Source of the DNA: Gyrodactylus bullatarudis
Lineage: Eukaryota; Platyhelminthes; Monogenea; Gyrodactylidea; Gyrodactylidae
Length of the DNA: 19,633 nucleotides
Assembly (NCBI GenBank): GCA_012064415.1
Contig: SSNU01000214.1
Span: 165,156 to 184,788, forward strand
Reading direction: 5' to 3'
The notes below the pieces were generated by a model that was not told the origin of the DNA, searched no databases, and saw only the letters and a list, made by a program, of their open reading frames with translations. Made by a program: the position numbers and the translations under genes. Of the stretch, positions 1 to 9,347 are shown one piece after another (position 1 is the stretch's first letter; each line of letters begins with the position of its first letter).

Positions 1-603
1 AATCGACGCAGAATTTATTGTTCTATTAATTAATGTTAATTTTATTCCGGTATAATTAATTTTCAAATTTAATTTAATGTAATTTTGAGGCTCAATTATA
101 TGCAAAATGGCATTTTTGAAATTTTGAGATTTTCTCCCAAACGAAGCATGATAACGGAATTCTGAGACCAGATTCGAAATCAGCGTCAAATTTTGCATCA
201 GAATATGGTCTTGAAACCCTATTACTCCGAGACCTATTTTTTTTGACACACAGTGTTATATATACCTTCTCTTCCAGAAATGTTGGAGTATTTCTAAATA
301 CATTTTAAAACTTAGCTTTCAATTCTTAAAATACTTATGTATTGGGCTAAACATCTTTAGAGGAAAAGTGGTTCTATCGTGTAGACTAAAAATTTCAAGG
401 TCTTGTAAGTTGTTCATAGTAGCTTTTAGCGCTTTCGACTTCAGCTAATCTATACTTATAAGTTAGCATATGAAAATCTAAATATAATTAAATTCAGGAA
501 TGATTTTCAAATAAGATTAACAAGTGTTTAAAAAATCCGAAAACAAAAATGGAGTTAGCCTATTTAGAATTAATTAAAATTTTAACAAAAGAATTATATT
601 TTT
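1..603. other. AT-rich non-coding flank
   Basis: I see no convincing coding frame, tRNA or tandem repeat here. It lies 3' of the minus-strand PLE and its ribozyme, so part of it may be the remainder of the PLE terminal repeat or host flank; the boundary cannot be placed from one copy. Confidence 0.5.
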
Positions 604-650
604 AATGAGATATGTACATTTCGCCAGGTCTCGTCAGTCTCAATTCCTGG
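604..650 (-). ncRNA. Hammerhead-like ribozyme motif HHR1, PLE-linked
   Basis: Read on the minus strand: CCAGG (650-646), GAGA (641-638), core CTGACGA (637-631), GACCTGGC (630-623), GAAA (622-619), a self-complementary stem III ATGTACAT (619-612), then A611 as the predicted cleavage nucleotide, and TCTCA (610-606). GAGA plus the preceding T pairs with TCTCA as stem I. Stem II is reduced to a possible G-C closing pair; its loop CCTGG (628-624) can instead pair with CCAGG 5' of stem I. Type I hammerheads with very short stem III are known from PLE terminal repeats, and this motif sits about 120 bases 3' of a PLE stop codon on the same strand. The core matches consensus, so activity is possible. 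The pseudoknot is my inference from comparison with the two other copies. Confidence 0.75.
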
Positions 651-769
651 TTAAATATTTTATAAAAATGAAAAATTTTGAATGAAATTGTAATAGTATT
701 CTTTTGAGCAACTCCAATTGATGAAAAACCAAAAAACTTTTCTAGTAGGTAGAAAAGAAAAATTAAAAA

Positions 770-1795
770 TCAATTGGGCCATGGCAGTTTCAAATTGTGT
801 GTATGGTTCTTTTGAATGCACAGATTTGGGTCTTCCTTCATAATGCAGAACTTTTCCCTGATTTTAAGGTCCGTCATTTGATCGCTTGAATTTTTAAATA
901 TAATTCTGAAACTTCTTTCATCCGCATCTGTCAATGTGTTTCTTAATTGATGAGCTGTTCTTATTCAAGTGCTCATTGATCCTAATTCCTAATCTTCTTT
1001 GCGTTCTACCTATATGCCTAGCTCCACATGATGCTTCAAAGCAGTGAATGAGATTCGATTGTTCCGATTCTTTCAGCTTGTCTTTAAGTTGAAATTTGAA
1101 TAGACTTGTGGTTTTGTATACAACCTTCAATTTTATATCACTATAATGTTCATTCAATTTTCTTCTTAATTCGAAGCTGTATCCGTCTCCTTTAAAATTT
1201 AATTTCATGAAAATAGGGATAGCACCTTCAGTTTGTTCTTCTTCTACTGGTTGTGTTGCTTCATCTTCCAAAACTTTTTGTAAATATTTTTGAACGAATC
1301 TTTCAGGGTATCCGTTTTCTTTCAGTCTTTCTCGGATTTCATTAATCTCATTTAATACTTCTTCTTTACTAACTATTCTTTTGACCCTTTTCACAAGTCC
1401 TATTATTAATCCTGATTTATAACTGGAACAAAAACTCGAGAAATGTAAATGTTTCTTTTTAAACCCCCGTCTGGTTTTCTTGTCAACTTTACATCTAAGA
1501 AACTTATCGAGTCTTCTATCTCCTGTTCTTTTGTGAATTTGATATTTCGGTGGATCAGATTCATTTCCCTGAAGAATTCGGCGGTGGAAGCTTCTTGTTT
1601 CAAAACAATGAACGTATCATCTACATATCTGACATACATATCAGTGTATCGTTCTATTAAATCTTCCATCCTGTTCTTTTCTAAATATCCTAAGAAAATA
1701 TTTGCCAACAACGGACTGAGTGGAAATCCCATAGCTATCCCGTCTTTTTGGATGTATAACTGATCCTGGAAAATTAGCCTGTTAGAATTAGGCTT
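770..1795 (-). pseudogene. Penelope-like element: RT, degenerate GIY-YIG, C-terminal tail, broken
   Basis: A decayed Penelope-like retroelement protein in three frames. The first frame (1795 to about 1430) starts inside the RT, with QLYIQKDGIAMG, PLSPLLANIF, the catalytic YVDD at 1627-1616, and FLDVKL. Near 1430-1440 the reading shifts; the next frame (to 918) carries SSYKSGLIIGLVKRV, NGYPERF and a GIY-YIG-like segment with CGARHIGRTQRRL...INEH, where the usual YIG reads HIG. A second shift near 918 leads to a tail ending DPNLCIQKN and LKLPWPN, with its stop at 770-772. The usual PLE stretch between FLDVK and SYK looks shortened. The N-terminal half of the RT is absent: an in-frame TAG lies at 1796-1798. 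Family knowledge says RT plus GIY-YIG endonuclease drive target-primed insertion; this copy cannot make an intact protein. Confidence 0.9.
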
Positions 1796-1980
1796 CTATT
1801 CTCCCAGACAGTATCCATTCTTATTTATTACATAATTTTTTCGTGTTATAAACTAAAGGTTGTAAGTTAGTGTGAAGACTTTTCTAAAACATTAAATGGA
1901 ATTTTCCTTTTGTAAATTATCTTAATTTTAAAGTATAACTAGACCTAATTGACATGAAGATGAGAAATAACTCTTTTTAC
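1796..1980. other. Non-coding gap upstream of PLE relic
   Basis: I see nothing coding here. The PLE reading frame closes at its left edge, so either the element was truncated on insertion or the remaining RT has decayed beyond recognition by eye. Confidence 0.4.
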
Positions 1981-2150
1981 AACTGCTTCAAATCTTTAAT
2001 ATCGATAAAAATTTTGGTTCGAAAGTTGAAAAAGGGGAAATTTGGTGCAAATCCAAAAATGGCCTAATTTTAGTCAGATTGAATATTTTTTTAATTTCCA
2101 ACTTTTTCAATTATGGAATTTGAAAAATAAATTATTTCCTGTCTTTCCGA
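1981..2150 (+). repeat. Left copy of ~170 bp inverted repeat flanking genes A and B
   Basis: This segment matches the reverse complement of 5569-5743 at roughly 80% by eye. Shared blocks include TTCAAATCTTT, ATCGAT, AAAATTTTGG, TCGAAAGTTGAAAAAG, GTCAGATTGA and AATTATG. It lies 3' of gene A, mirrored by the other copy 3' of gene B. It may be a dispersed repeat or part of an old inverted duplication. Confidence 0.75.
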
Positions 2151-2508
2151 AGAAAAATATTGAGTTTTTTGTAAAAAAAGTGAATTCTTATCTTCTTCAT
2201 GACAATTAGGTTTATAAAAGCTGATTTTAATCAAGATGGTTTTAATTTCACGTTATATTTATTATAGATTTAGACATTTTATGGGAAAAGACACATTTTA
2301 TGCACAAAACTGAAAGAATTCTTAGTGTTAGTATGAAGGAATCCTATATTTTATGATATCTTAATTTTTTCATTAATATGATACTGATTTAATTCAACTA
2401 TAATAAAATTAAATCTATTGAAATTAAGTTAAAATAAATAAATCATTATACTGAAATGTTAGATTCTGTTCAATTTGGCTTCTTAAAAAAATATTATTTA
2501 GTGAAAAG

Positions 2509-3636
2509 TTATTCTTTTTTGGATATCTTTTGAAGAGTATGCCACATGGCGATTGGTTTCCTCGGGGATTTGAGCATTTCATTCCATTGCTTTTGTGTTG
2601 AAATCAAATCGGAATCACCATTAAACTCAATTGAACCGAGAGTGTACTTGATTTTTAGTGCATTTCGATATTTCATACTACAGAATAAGGTTTTATGTGC
2701 CAATAGAACATTCTTTGTTTGAAATTCCAAAGTTTCATTAAAGTATGGATCTCTTGTATGCTTTTTAATTGAGCTGTGATGACTTTGAATGCGCTTCTTT
2801 CCATCAAATAATTTTATGCTCATCCATACTTCTGGTAGATCTTTATTGTTGAGGCCGGGTAGGCGTAGTTTTTTCGCCTCCAATATTGTAACAAAGAGTT
2901 TATTATCTTCAGGTGATTGACGTAGTACAATACAAACATCTCCCAAACCAACGTATTCAGTTGGACACTTCAAAAGTTTGGCATTCTCTTCCGATGTTGT
3001 GCCCAAGAATGTTATTAAATCTTTTGTTGATAGATCAACATTACACTTTCCAATTTTGATATCATTGCTTAGATTATCACGATCAAATACCTCAAAATAT
3101 AGGGAGGTTGTTTTAACCTCGGATATTTTAAAGTTGAATGTCTGCGCCCAAGCTGGGTCTCGAGTGTTTTTGACAACTTTGGTATCGCATGGTTTATTCT
3201 CACCATCCTTTGTAGTGACGACGAGACGACAAAACGGATTACATTGACGGTCACTGTCCGTGACCAAATCTCGACCTTCGACAATGCATACTTTGAGATT
3301 CTTCTTTTTAATATCATATTCGAGAGTGTACTCAATTTCTCCAACGCATTCATCTTTTCCGAGGCTATCCTTAAATCCTGGTATTTGATCTTTAAATAGT
3401 CCCTTGGACTTTGGGCGTTTCTTCTTTTTAGCTTCCTTTCTTGCATTTCCTATCCAGACGCATGTACAACAGCAACAGATCAATAAAAACAAAATAACAA
3501 TTCCAATTAATACTAGAACAAATATTAGTAAACCTTCATTGTCGATATGAAGAATTTTGCCGATAGACGCAAGAAACGCGTTACTAATAGTACCAGTCTT
3601 TGTTGACTTCCCTGTAGTGGTTCTCGTGCCATCCAT
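2509..3636 (-). CDS. Synaptotagmin-like protein A (TM plus two C2 domains)
   Basis: An intact single-exon frame of 375 residues. The N-terminus is short and Thr/Ser-rich, followed by one membrane segment (about 36-62) ending in a Cys cluster (54-57 and 59, likely palmitoylated) and a Lys/Arg-rich linker (66-78). C2A spans about 99-215 and C2B about 231-368, ending in WHTL (365-368), the synaptotagmin WHxL motif. In C2A the loop acids D127, D185, D187 and D192 remain, but the usual DPY Asp is Asn133, so Ca2+ binding may be weak. C2B loops lack acids (DLPEVWM, and SMKYRNALKIKY), so it is probably Ca2+-independent. The family tethers vesicles and acts in exocytosis at SNAREs and phospholipid membranes. 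The gene is head to head with gene B, about 630 bases apart. Synaptotagmin genes usually have several introns; none is needed here. A possible ATTAAA signal lies at 2388-2393. Confidence 0.9.
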   Translation of the reverse strand: MDGTRTTTGKSTKTGTISNAFLASIGKILHIDNEGLLIFVLVLIGIVILFLLICCCCTCVWIGNARKEAKKKKRPKSKGLFKDQIPGFKDSLGKDECVGEIEYTLEYDIKKKNLKVCIVEGRDLVTDSDRQCNPFCRLVVTTKDGENKPCDTKVVKNTRDPAWAQTFNFKISEVKTTSLYFEVFDRDNLSNDIKIGKCNVDLSTKDLITFLGTTSEENAKLLKCPTEYVGLGDVCIVLRQSPEDNKLFVTILEAKKLRLPGLNNKDLPEVWMSIKLFDGKKRIQSHHSSIKKHTRDPYFNETLEFQTKNVLLAHKTLFCSMKYRNALKIKYTLGSIEFNGDSDLISTQKQWNEMLKSPRKPIAMWHTLQKISKKE

Positions 3637-4263
3637 CTAAACAATTTCTTTCTAGTATTTTATTTTAATCTTCTTTTACTGTTACGAGACGTTTCTTTCA
3701 ATCGAAATTCATTAGATATAAATTATACCTACAAGAATAACTTTGAAAGAAATGTTATATGAGTTTAATGATTTTTTTAATATTTTGTGAATATGCTTTC
3801 GAATAACTCCTATTATTATAGCTCGTATGAAAGAAGAAACCTGCTAGAATTTATTTATTATTCAATTAAAGGCGCACAATTTTCTTTGTTTGTATGCCAA
3901 TTTTTCTCACCGTGAGCCAAAAGAGAAAATATCAGATTCATCGATCTCTAGTTCAATAATACACCAGGAATTTCAAAATCAGTCTAAAAATATCCGTAGC
4001 ATGTAACATGAGCTATTTTACCATAACAGCTAACCTATGTTATCAATCAAAATTTCTACAATGGTCAATAATTTAGGAAGCTATCAATCTTATTATCACA
4101 AGATTACGAGCAGATTTTCAACTATAATTGAGGTAAAATTAAAATTATTGCAACATTTTTAACTAGCTTGTTACTTAACATTAGTGCAAACATCTCGAAA
4201 TAAGTGAAGCAATTAGTTAATTTGAATTTTTCACATTTATAAACGAAAATCCTGGATAATTAA
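3637..4263. promoter_or_regulatory. Shared 5' region between divergent genes A and B
   Basis: A 627-base AT-rich gap between two divergent start codons, presumably holding both promoters. A TTTATAAA-like box at 4236-4243 is only about 25 bases from the gene B ATG, too close for a normal leader, so I do not call it a TATA box. An acceptor-like TTTAG directly precedes the gene A ATG on the minus strand, so a 5' UTR intron is possible. No other element is recognised. Confidence 0.4.
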
Positions 4264-5367
4264 ATGGGGAATATTCAAGTTTGTGAGCAGAAGGATTTTA
4301 ATCCGGGTGCATTGTTGGGAAACTTTGAACGATCCATCAATCTCAAGAATGATGTCCTTGGAGTTCTTTATCTTTTCCTTATATTTTTATTTGTATTTAT
4401 CATTCTTGGTGTTATTGCTGGATTGGTTTACTATTTCTTTTTCATGAAAAAGAAACCAAGAAAAATTCGAAAGGGTGCATCGACCAAGTCAAAGTTCCCA
4501 TCAATTAATTTATCTTTTTCCGGAAAAGAAAAAATTGAAACAAATATGAAATTAAAGTATAGTTTAATATTAGACCAAGACCGAAAAGAGTGTCTTATTA
4601 AACTTCACAATGCTGAACAGTTGGCGACGTTCTCTGGAGACCTACCTAAAGCTTATGTGTTCCTAGCACTGAGAAATATAAGAGATGAATCAGCAACGTT
4701 AAAACATGGGAAGAGAACTCGAACGATAGACTTGGAAGAGAACCCAGTCTGGGATGAAGAGTTTATGTATAAACTGGAAAATATTGACGATGAAGAGTTA
4801 CGCTTCCTGGTTTATCATGAAAGTTCTTGTGGACGTGACGAATTGCTTGGAGTCTATGATCAAGATCTTCATGATTTGAAACCAGGATCAAAGACAATGC
4901 AAGTCAATCTGTTAGAGCCGTTGATTGATCAAACATCATTCGGGGAGATTATGATTGTTCTCAAGTTAGATTTGAACAATAGTCAAATTCATGTTACACT
5001 TTTAGAAGCAAAAAATCTGATTCTAAAAGAAAAGGAAATGCCAGAATTTTTCGTCTCCGTGACAACCCATATTAAGAAGAAACGCTTGCAAAATTTGAAG
5101 ACTTCAATTCGAAAAAATACAACTGAACCTAATTTCAGTGAAACAATTATATTTCCGATAAAAGAATCAAAACTGTCGATAGTTAATGTTACCTGTAGTC
5201 TAAAATACAAATACAACGGTAAAAACGGATGCGTCGGCAGAGTTACTTTTGGAGCAAACGTTAATAACTCAATGGCAAAGAAGCATTGGTTAACCCTTAT
5301 TGAAAACCCTGAAAAAGCTATTGGAATGTGGCATAAACTACGCCGGATAAGTATGGATGATGAATAA
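4264..5367 (+). CDS. Synaptotagmin-like protein B (TM plus two C2 domains)
   Basis: An intact single-exon frame of 367 residues. A membrane segment (about 33-60) is followed by a basic stretch (61-70, MKKKPRKIRK), but the Cys cluster of its neighbours is missing. C2A lies at about 95-210 and C2B at about 226-360, ending in WHKL (356-359). Ca2+ loop residues are largely lost: loop 1 of C2A reads ATFSGDLPKAYV and loop 3 VYHESSCGRDELLG; C2B loop 3 reads KYKYNGKNGCVG. By family knowledge this suggests a Ca2+-independent synaptotagmin that binds membranes or SNARE partners constitutively. The N-terminus MGNIQVC has Gly2 and Cys7 but no Ser/Thr6, so lipid modification is uncertain. It diverges head to head from gene A and shares with it the order of domains, size and intron absence, so they are diverged duplicates. 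Confidence 0.9.
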   Translation: MGNIQVCEQKDFNPGALLGNFERSINLKNDVLGVLYLFLIFLFVFIILGVIAGLVYYFFFMKKKPRKIRKGASTKSKFPSINLSFSGKEKIETNMKLKYSLILDQDRKECLIKLHNAEQLATFSGDLPKAYVFLALRNIRDESATLKHGKRTRTIDLEENPVWDEEFMYKLENIDDEELRFLVYHESSCGRDELLGVYDQDLHDLKPGSKTMQVNLLEPLIDQTSFGEIMIVLKLDLNNSQIHVTLLEAKNLILKEKEMPEFFVSVTTHIKKKRLQNLKTSIRKNTTEPNFSETIIFPIKESKLSIVNVTCSLKYKYNGKNGCVGRVTFGANVNNSMAKKHWLTLIENPEKAIGMWHKLRRISMDDE

Positions 5368-5406
5368 ATTCGTGAAAAATGATATTGCTGAATTATTATT
5401 ATAATC

Positions 5407-5416
5407 AATAAATAAA
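5407..5416 (+). promoter_or_regulatory. Polyadenylation signal of gene B (overlapping AATAAA pair)
   Basis: Two overlapping AATAAA hexamers lie about 40 bases after the gene B stop, followed by an AT-only stretch. This is the normal place for a metazoan poly(A) signal. Confidence 0.6.
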
Positions 5417-5568
5417 ATTTTATTATTATAATAATTATAGATATTTTATTTTATGTGCAGTATCTTTATAAAATATGGTATATTCCCATGTTCATCTCAT
5501 GACTAATAATAGAATTCAAAAGAACCAACCATATACATTTAAAATATCTAAAGCCAGTCAACGTGAAT

Positions 5569-5743
5569 TCGAAAGGTCAGGAAAAAAATTTGTTTTTCGA
5601 ATTTCATAATTAAGTTGTGGAAATTCAAAAAAAATTTTGAAAAAAATCAATCTGACCGAAATTAGGTCGAAAATGCACTATATTTCCACTTTTTCAACTT
5701 TCGAATCCAAAATTTTCATCGATATAAAAGATTTGAATCAGTT
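5569..5743 (-). repeat. Right copy of ~170 bp inverted repeat flanking genes A and B
   Basis: Reverse-complement partner of 1981-2150. Small indels separate the copies, for instance about 8 bases missing near the middle of this copy. It begins about 200 bases after the gene B stop codon. Confidence 0.75.
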
Positions 5744-6760
5744 GAATGCAGATATTCAAGATCAGCAAGAAAAAATTTGAATTGGGCAGTGAAGGTAGAA
5801 AGAATTCGACTTTTTCCAAGAAAAAGTTTAATTTTAAGTCTTGGATCATTGAAAATTAAATAGCTACTGGACATGTGTGCAATTTTAAAGTTGATCTTCC
5901 TCAGACTGAATTTAATAAAGCTTTTTGAGATTTTTAAAATGGTGTATTCTGCGCTTCTTCTAGTTCAATATTTTGCCCTTACTTTGGCTAATCTATAGAA
6001 AATTTGTCCCCTCTTGTTTTGCAGCAATTTTTCTGGGGCTTTTTAACATCGATGAAATGAAAACGAATCCCTTATAAAAAGACCAACACGATTCAAAGTA
6101 AACTTAGAGAGAAATAAGAGGGGGTAACTGTTCTCTAATTTAACCCTTACTTTGGTCCTTATGATCTAATTGGAAATGTTTGAGATTCATTTTCTGATTT
6201 TTTTTAATGCATTGAAAAGAGAAGAAAATTCTCTTTCGAATGATATATAATGAGCAAAACATAGTTAAATTATATTAATTTTAAGAAGGTTTAAAGAATT
6301 GAGGATGAGGTGAAAAACTGCTTATTCCTTAATGGCTAATGAGTGCTCAACGCTGATTGATTGGAATTTTGGGGTATAGAGGTGATATATTTAATCTTTC
6401 TCGAGTCATCATGTGTGAAATTGACTGTACTATTAATGAATATCTTTTTATAATATAACCATGCATAAATTTTATTTGGGAATTTTTATTTTCTTATTGT
6501 CAAATTTTGAAAGCGATCCGAAAATGGTATATTTCTAGAAATTAACCCTTTGTTTAGAAATAGAAATTATCCTGTACCATTGATTACAATTATCAATAAA
6601 TTCTCTCGGCTTATGACTTCTTTTTTCATCTTTTTTGAAAAAGAAAATTTAAAATGATTTATAAGAAATCATATCATATGAAGCAATGCTAATAGTAATT
6701 AATGTAAACTACTGAGTAAGTATATCTCAAAAATTCAAAAGAGATCAAATCATTCAAGTC
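5744..6760. other. Intergenic region between genes B and C
   Basis: AT-rich and without a convincing coding frame. A short direct repeat, CCCTTACTTTGG, occurs near 5977 and 6144, and short A/T hairpins are present. The gene C promoter presumably lies near its right end, but no box stands out. Confidence 0.45.
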
Positions 6761-7876
6761 ATGTCAACAAAGAATGAAACTTATGCTAGTCAGAATAACT
6801 ACACAAGTGGTTATAAGGTTGTAACAATATCACAATATTTCCTCAGCTTAAAGGAGCCATGGATGGTCTATGCTGTGGCAGCGGCAATTCTTTTTGGAAT
6901 ATTGCTTATTTTCATTTTAATGATAATATGTTGCTGGGCTTGCTGTTGTCGTAAGAAAAAGAATGAAGCTAAAAAAGGGGCTCGACCAAAAACTGTCTCT
7001 GCTATAGTGAGAGGTGATGAGGATGAAGATTTGGGCTTCGGTTTAATATCATATTCTCTGGAATATATTGAGGACAAAAAATGTCTCAACCTTAAAATTG
7101 AGGAAGGCGAAAACATTATGAATGACCCAGAGGAACCAATTAATCCTTATGTTCTTGCAAATCTGGTCACAATGAAGGAGGGATCTCAAGAAATTATCGA
7201 AGATAAACAAAAAACTCCCGTTAGAAATAATACAGCTTTCCCAATGTACGGAAATAAGCTATCATTCCCTGTAGATAATTTTGACGAAATCAAAAAGTTG
7301 ACCCTTGAAGTCTATGATTATAGAAATCTTGGCGATGACTTACTTATTGGTACGATTGATGCAACACCAAAACGTGAGTCATGCATTGGCAAAATTCACC
7401 AGGCTAACAAGGCAATAATTTCATGGAAGAATCCGTATAGTGGAATAGGTCAAGTCAAGATTATTCTCATATATGATCCAGCAATAGGAAAATTACGATT
7501 AAGCATTGTGGAAGCACATCATTTGAGAACAGAAAAGGCTAAAGAATTATTCTTCACTGCAGATTTGTATTATAAAGGCAAGAGGGTTGGCAAATTGATG
7601 ACACCAAAACGTGAAGGAGTCCGTGATCCCTACTTTGGTTTTGATGATGCCTTTACAATTAAGAAGCAAGCAGTTCCTGATTGCTACGTAATCGTGAGCT
7701 TAAAATTCAAGGATGAAAAAGGTGATAAGTACTGCTACGGTCGGATATTACTTGGTTATAATGGTACTGACGAAGCAGCAGTGAATTTGTGGAAGGAAAT
7801 GATAAATTCTGTTGATATTGCCTGTGTCGGAGTTCTGGAGTTATCTAGGAAAACACTTCCTGTCGATCATGTATAG
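6761..7876 (+). CDS. Synaptotagmin-like protein C (TM plus two C2 domains)
   Basis: An intact single-exon frame of 371 residues with the layout of genes A and B. The putative luminal N-terminus has two N-glycosylation sequons (NET at 5-7, NYT at 13-15), as synaptotagmin 1 has one. The membrane segment (about 35-59) runs into a Cys cluster (57, 58, 61-63) and basic residues RKKKNEAKKGARPK. C2A is at about 91-205: loop 1 ends in NPY instead of DPY, and loop 3 reads VYDYRNLGDD, so Ca2+ ligands are partial. C2B is at about 227-360 with few loop acids. The WHxL motif that A and B keep is replaced by GVLELSR. It is therefore the most derived of the three, with an AATAAA about 110 bases after the stop. 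It lies downstream of and in the same direction as gene B. Confidence 0.88.
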   Translation: MSTKNETYASQNNYTSGYKVVTISQYFLSLKEPWMVYAVAAAILFGILLIFILMIICCWACCCRKKKNEAKKGARPKTVSAIVRGDEDEDLGFGLISYSLEYIEDKKCLNLKIEEGENIMNDPEEPINPYVLANLVTMKEGSQEIIEDKQKTPVRNNTAFPMYGNKLSFPVDNFDEIKKLTLEVYDYRNLGDDLLIGTIDATPKRESCIGKIHQANKAIISWKNPYSGIGQVKIILIYDPAIGKLRLSIVEAHHLRTEKAKELFFTADLYYKGKRVGKLMTPKREGVRDPYFGFDDAFTIKKQAVPDCYVIVSLKFKDEKGDKYCYGRILLGYNGTDEAAVNLWKEMINSVDIACVGVLELSRKTLPVDHV

Positions 7877-7983
7877 AAAAGGTTTCTTCTTTTCAGTTAT
7901 ATAAAAATGAATTCTTTGGAGATATTTGTTTTAAACTTGAATTTCGTGTTATCTTATGATTATATTCTTCGAATCTGTTGATT

Positions 7984-7989
7984 AATAAA
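7984..7989 (+). promoter_or_regulatory. Polyadenylation signal of gene C
   Basis: A canonical AATAAA lies about 110 bases after the gene C stop. It also abuts the GC-rich island that starts about ten bases later. Confidence 0.5.
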
Positions 7990-8000
7990 TCGGTAACAGT

Positions 8001-8060
8001 GAAGTTCACCGGACACCGAGCCGAAGGGTTGGCCCGCATATACCGGTCTGTGCGTGGGTG
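8001..8060. other. GC- and CpG-rich island, unexplained
   Basis: About 63% G+C (38 of 60 bases by count) with at least six CpG sites, in surroundings that are mostly A/T. No tRNA B-box, ORF or known repeat end is recognised. It sits between the gene C poly(A) signal and the Merlin transposase, directly before a palindrome. It may be the end of an uncharacterised mobile element or a regulatory patch. Confidence 0.5.
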
Positions 8061-8062
8061 TA

Positions 8063-8097
8063 TACATTACATAATATTGCGTGTACAATGTAATGTA
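8063..8097. repeat. Short palindrome TACATTACA / TGTAATGTA
   Basis: Perfect 9 bp arms at 8063-8071 and 8089-8097 with a 17-base loop, directly after the GC island. ATACATTACA recurs near 8150. It could be a hairpin terminus of a mobile element. Confidence 0.55.
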
Positions 8098-8349
8098 GAT
8101 TAAAAGGGGGTCAGGGTAAATTACACATTATTATTTATCCTACAGATAAATACATTACAAATTGCTCAATATCTCAGGTTCTACAAAAGATAATCCAAAA
8201 ATTCAAAATACTATCGTGTATAAAATTTTACGCTTAACAAGATGGTATAATTTTCAAATCTGTAGCTACAATAACAACAAAATTACAATATGAAGTATTA
8301 ATATTCGTAAGTTATAAGTTATAAATTTATTTTGTATCCATAAACTTCA

Positions 8350-9347
8350 TCAAATTTGAAGTGAATTTATTAAGGCATTAGCCCGAGCATTTGCAGTTGT
8401 ACAACGTCTATTAAAGCTATCTTGGAAAAGACGCAGGCGCTGGTGCACTTTTTCAACTCTTGTATTTCTTCGAATTGAAACCTTGAGAGTACGCCACAGT
8501 CTTTCAATTGTGTTTGTATGGGCACCTGTCACAGGATCGACAAAATTTCGTTTGTGATTGACTGTCTGATGCTGGTAACCAAGTTGGTTCAAGCCATTGT
8601 ATCCTGGCCATTTGTCAGATACAATTAATGTTCCAGGTCTGACCATTTCTGTTATAAAAGCATGTAAATTAACTTGTGTTCTCCTATGCATGCATTTCAA
8701 CCGGGTCAGACGAGTTTCTCGACAAAACATTCCAACTACCCAAAAGCGCTCGTGACGAAGTAGTCGACCTCTATGATATTTCCGCTTGAAGAGATGCGTT
8801 TCATCGACTTCTACTATAGAACCTGGGCCTCCTATTCTTACTTGGCCATCGCCAAGATATGCTGTTAGCTTTTCTTCGAATATGGCCATATATTTGATCA
8901 CTGAGTGGTTGCTTATCCCAGTTTGAAGAACTGTCTCTTCGATTGTGGTTTTATTGATATAATAGAACATCAATCGAAATATCATGTGCATGGGGATTTT
9001 GGCCTCAATTGAATGAAAGAAATTAACTTTTTACCAGCATAAATATTCTTGTCGAACTTACTATAGAATATCGAGCCGATAAACAATGATACCTTATTAC
9101 GGCATTTAAGACACTGATGCTTCCATTCACGGGCTAATAGCTTTGGTATCATCAGACCATCAGGACATTTAGGACACCGAACTGGGCAATATTTAATCAA
9201 AGAGTATTTCTTGCAGATCTCCATAGCTTCTTCTTGAGTATTGATAAATAAGTCTGGAGCGTTAAGCATAATGATATGCATCTTAAGGGGTCTCAAATCT
9301 AGATATACTCTTTCTTGCAGGGCTGTTAGCCAATAAGAAGAAACCAT
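8350..9347 (-). pseudogene. Merlin / IS1595-like (ISXO2-type) transposase, split over two frames
   Basis: The first frame (9347-8982, 121 residues) carries the zinc ribbon: CPKC at residues 58-61 and CLKC at 79-82, then SLFIGSIFYS. The second (8991-8350, 213 residues) begins IPMHMIFRL in the open frame and holds the DDE nuclease: EVDETHLFKRKYHRGR with D63, IVSDKWPGY with D126, and HTNTIERLWRTLK, the ISXO2-type third catalytic block. Order and spacing fit one Merlin-family transposase cut-and-paste protein. The frames overlap by 10 bases with a shift. A strong donor-like GTAAGT at 9061-9056 marks the break; splicing 9061-9027 (35 bases) keeps frame, splicing 9061-9004 does not. Either a mini-intron or a one-base indel explains this. 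Terminal inverted repeats and a target duplication were sought by eye and not found. Confidence 0.87.

Noticed and set aside
1449..1763. Plus-strand open frame of 104 codons
   Set aside because: Antisense shadow of the PLE reverse transcriptase, whose YVDD and LSPLLANIF motifs are on the minus strand.
4236..4243. TATA box of gene B
   Set aside because: Too close to the start codon, and such A/T strings are common in this window.
8001..8075. tRNA or tRNA-derived SINE in the GC island
   Set aside because: No A-box or B-box pair and no cloverleaf pairing could be drawn on either strand.
9140..9160. Minus-strand CTGATGA inside the Merlin transposase
   Set aside because: No GAAA and no helices; it is coding sequence.
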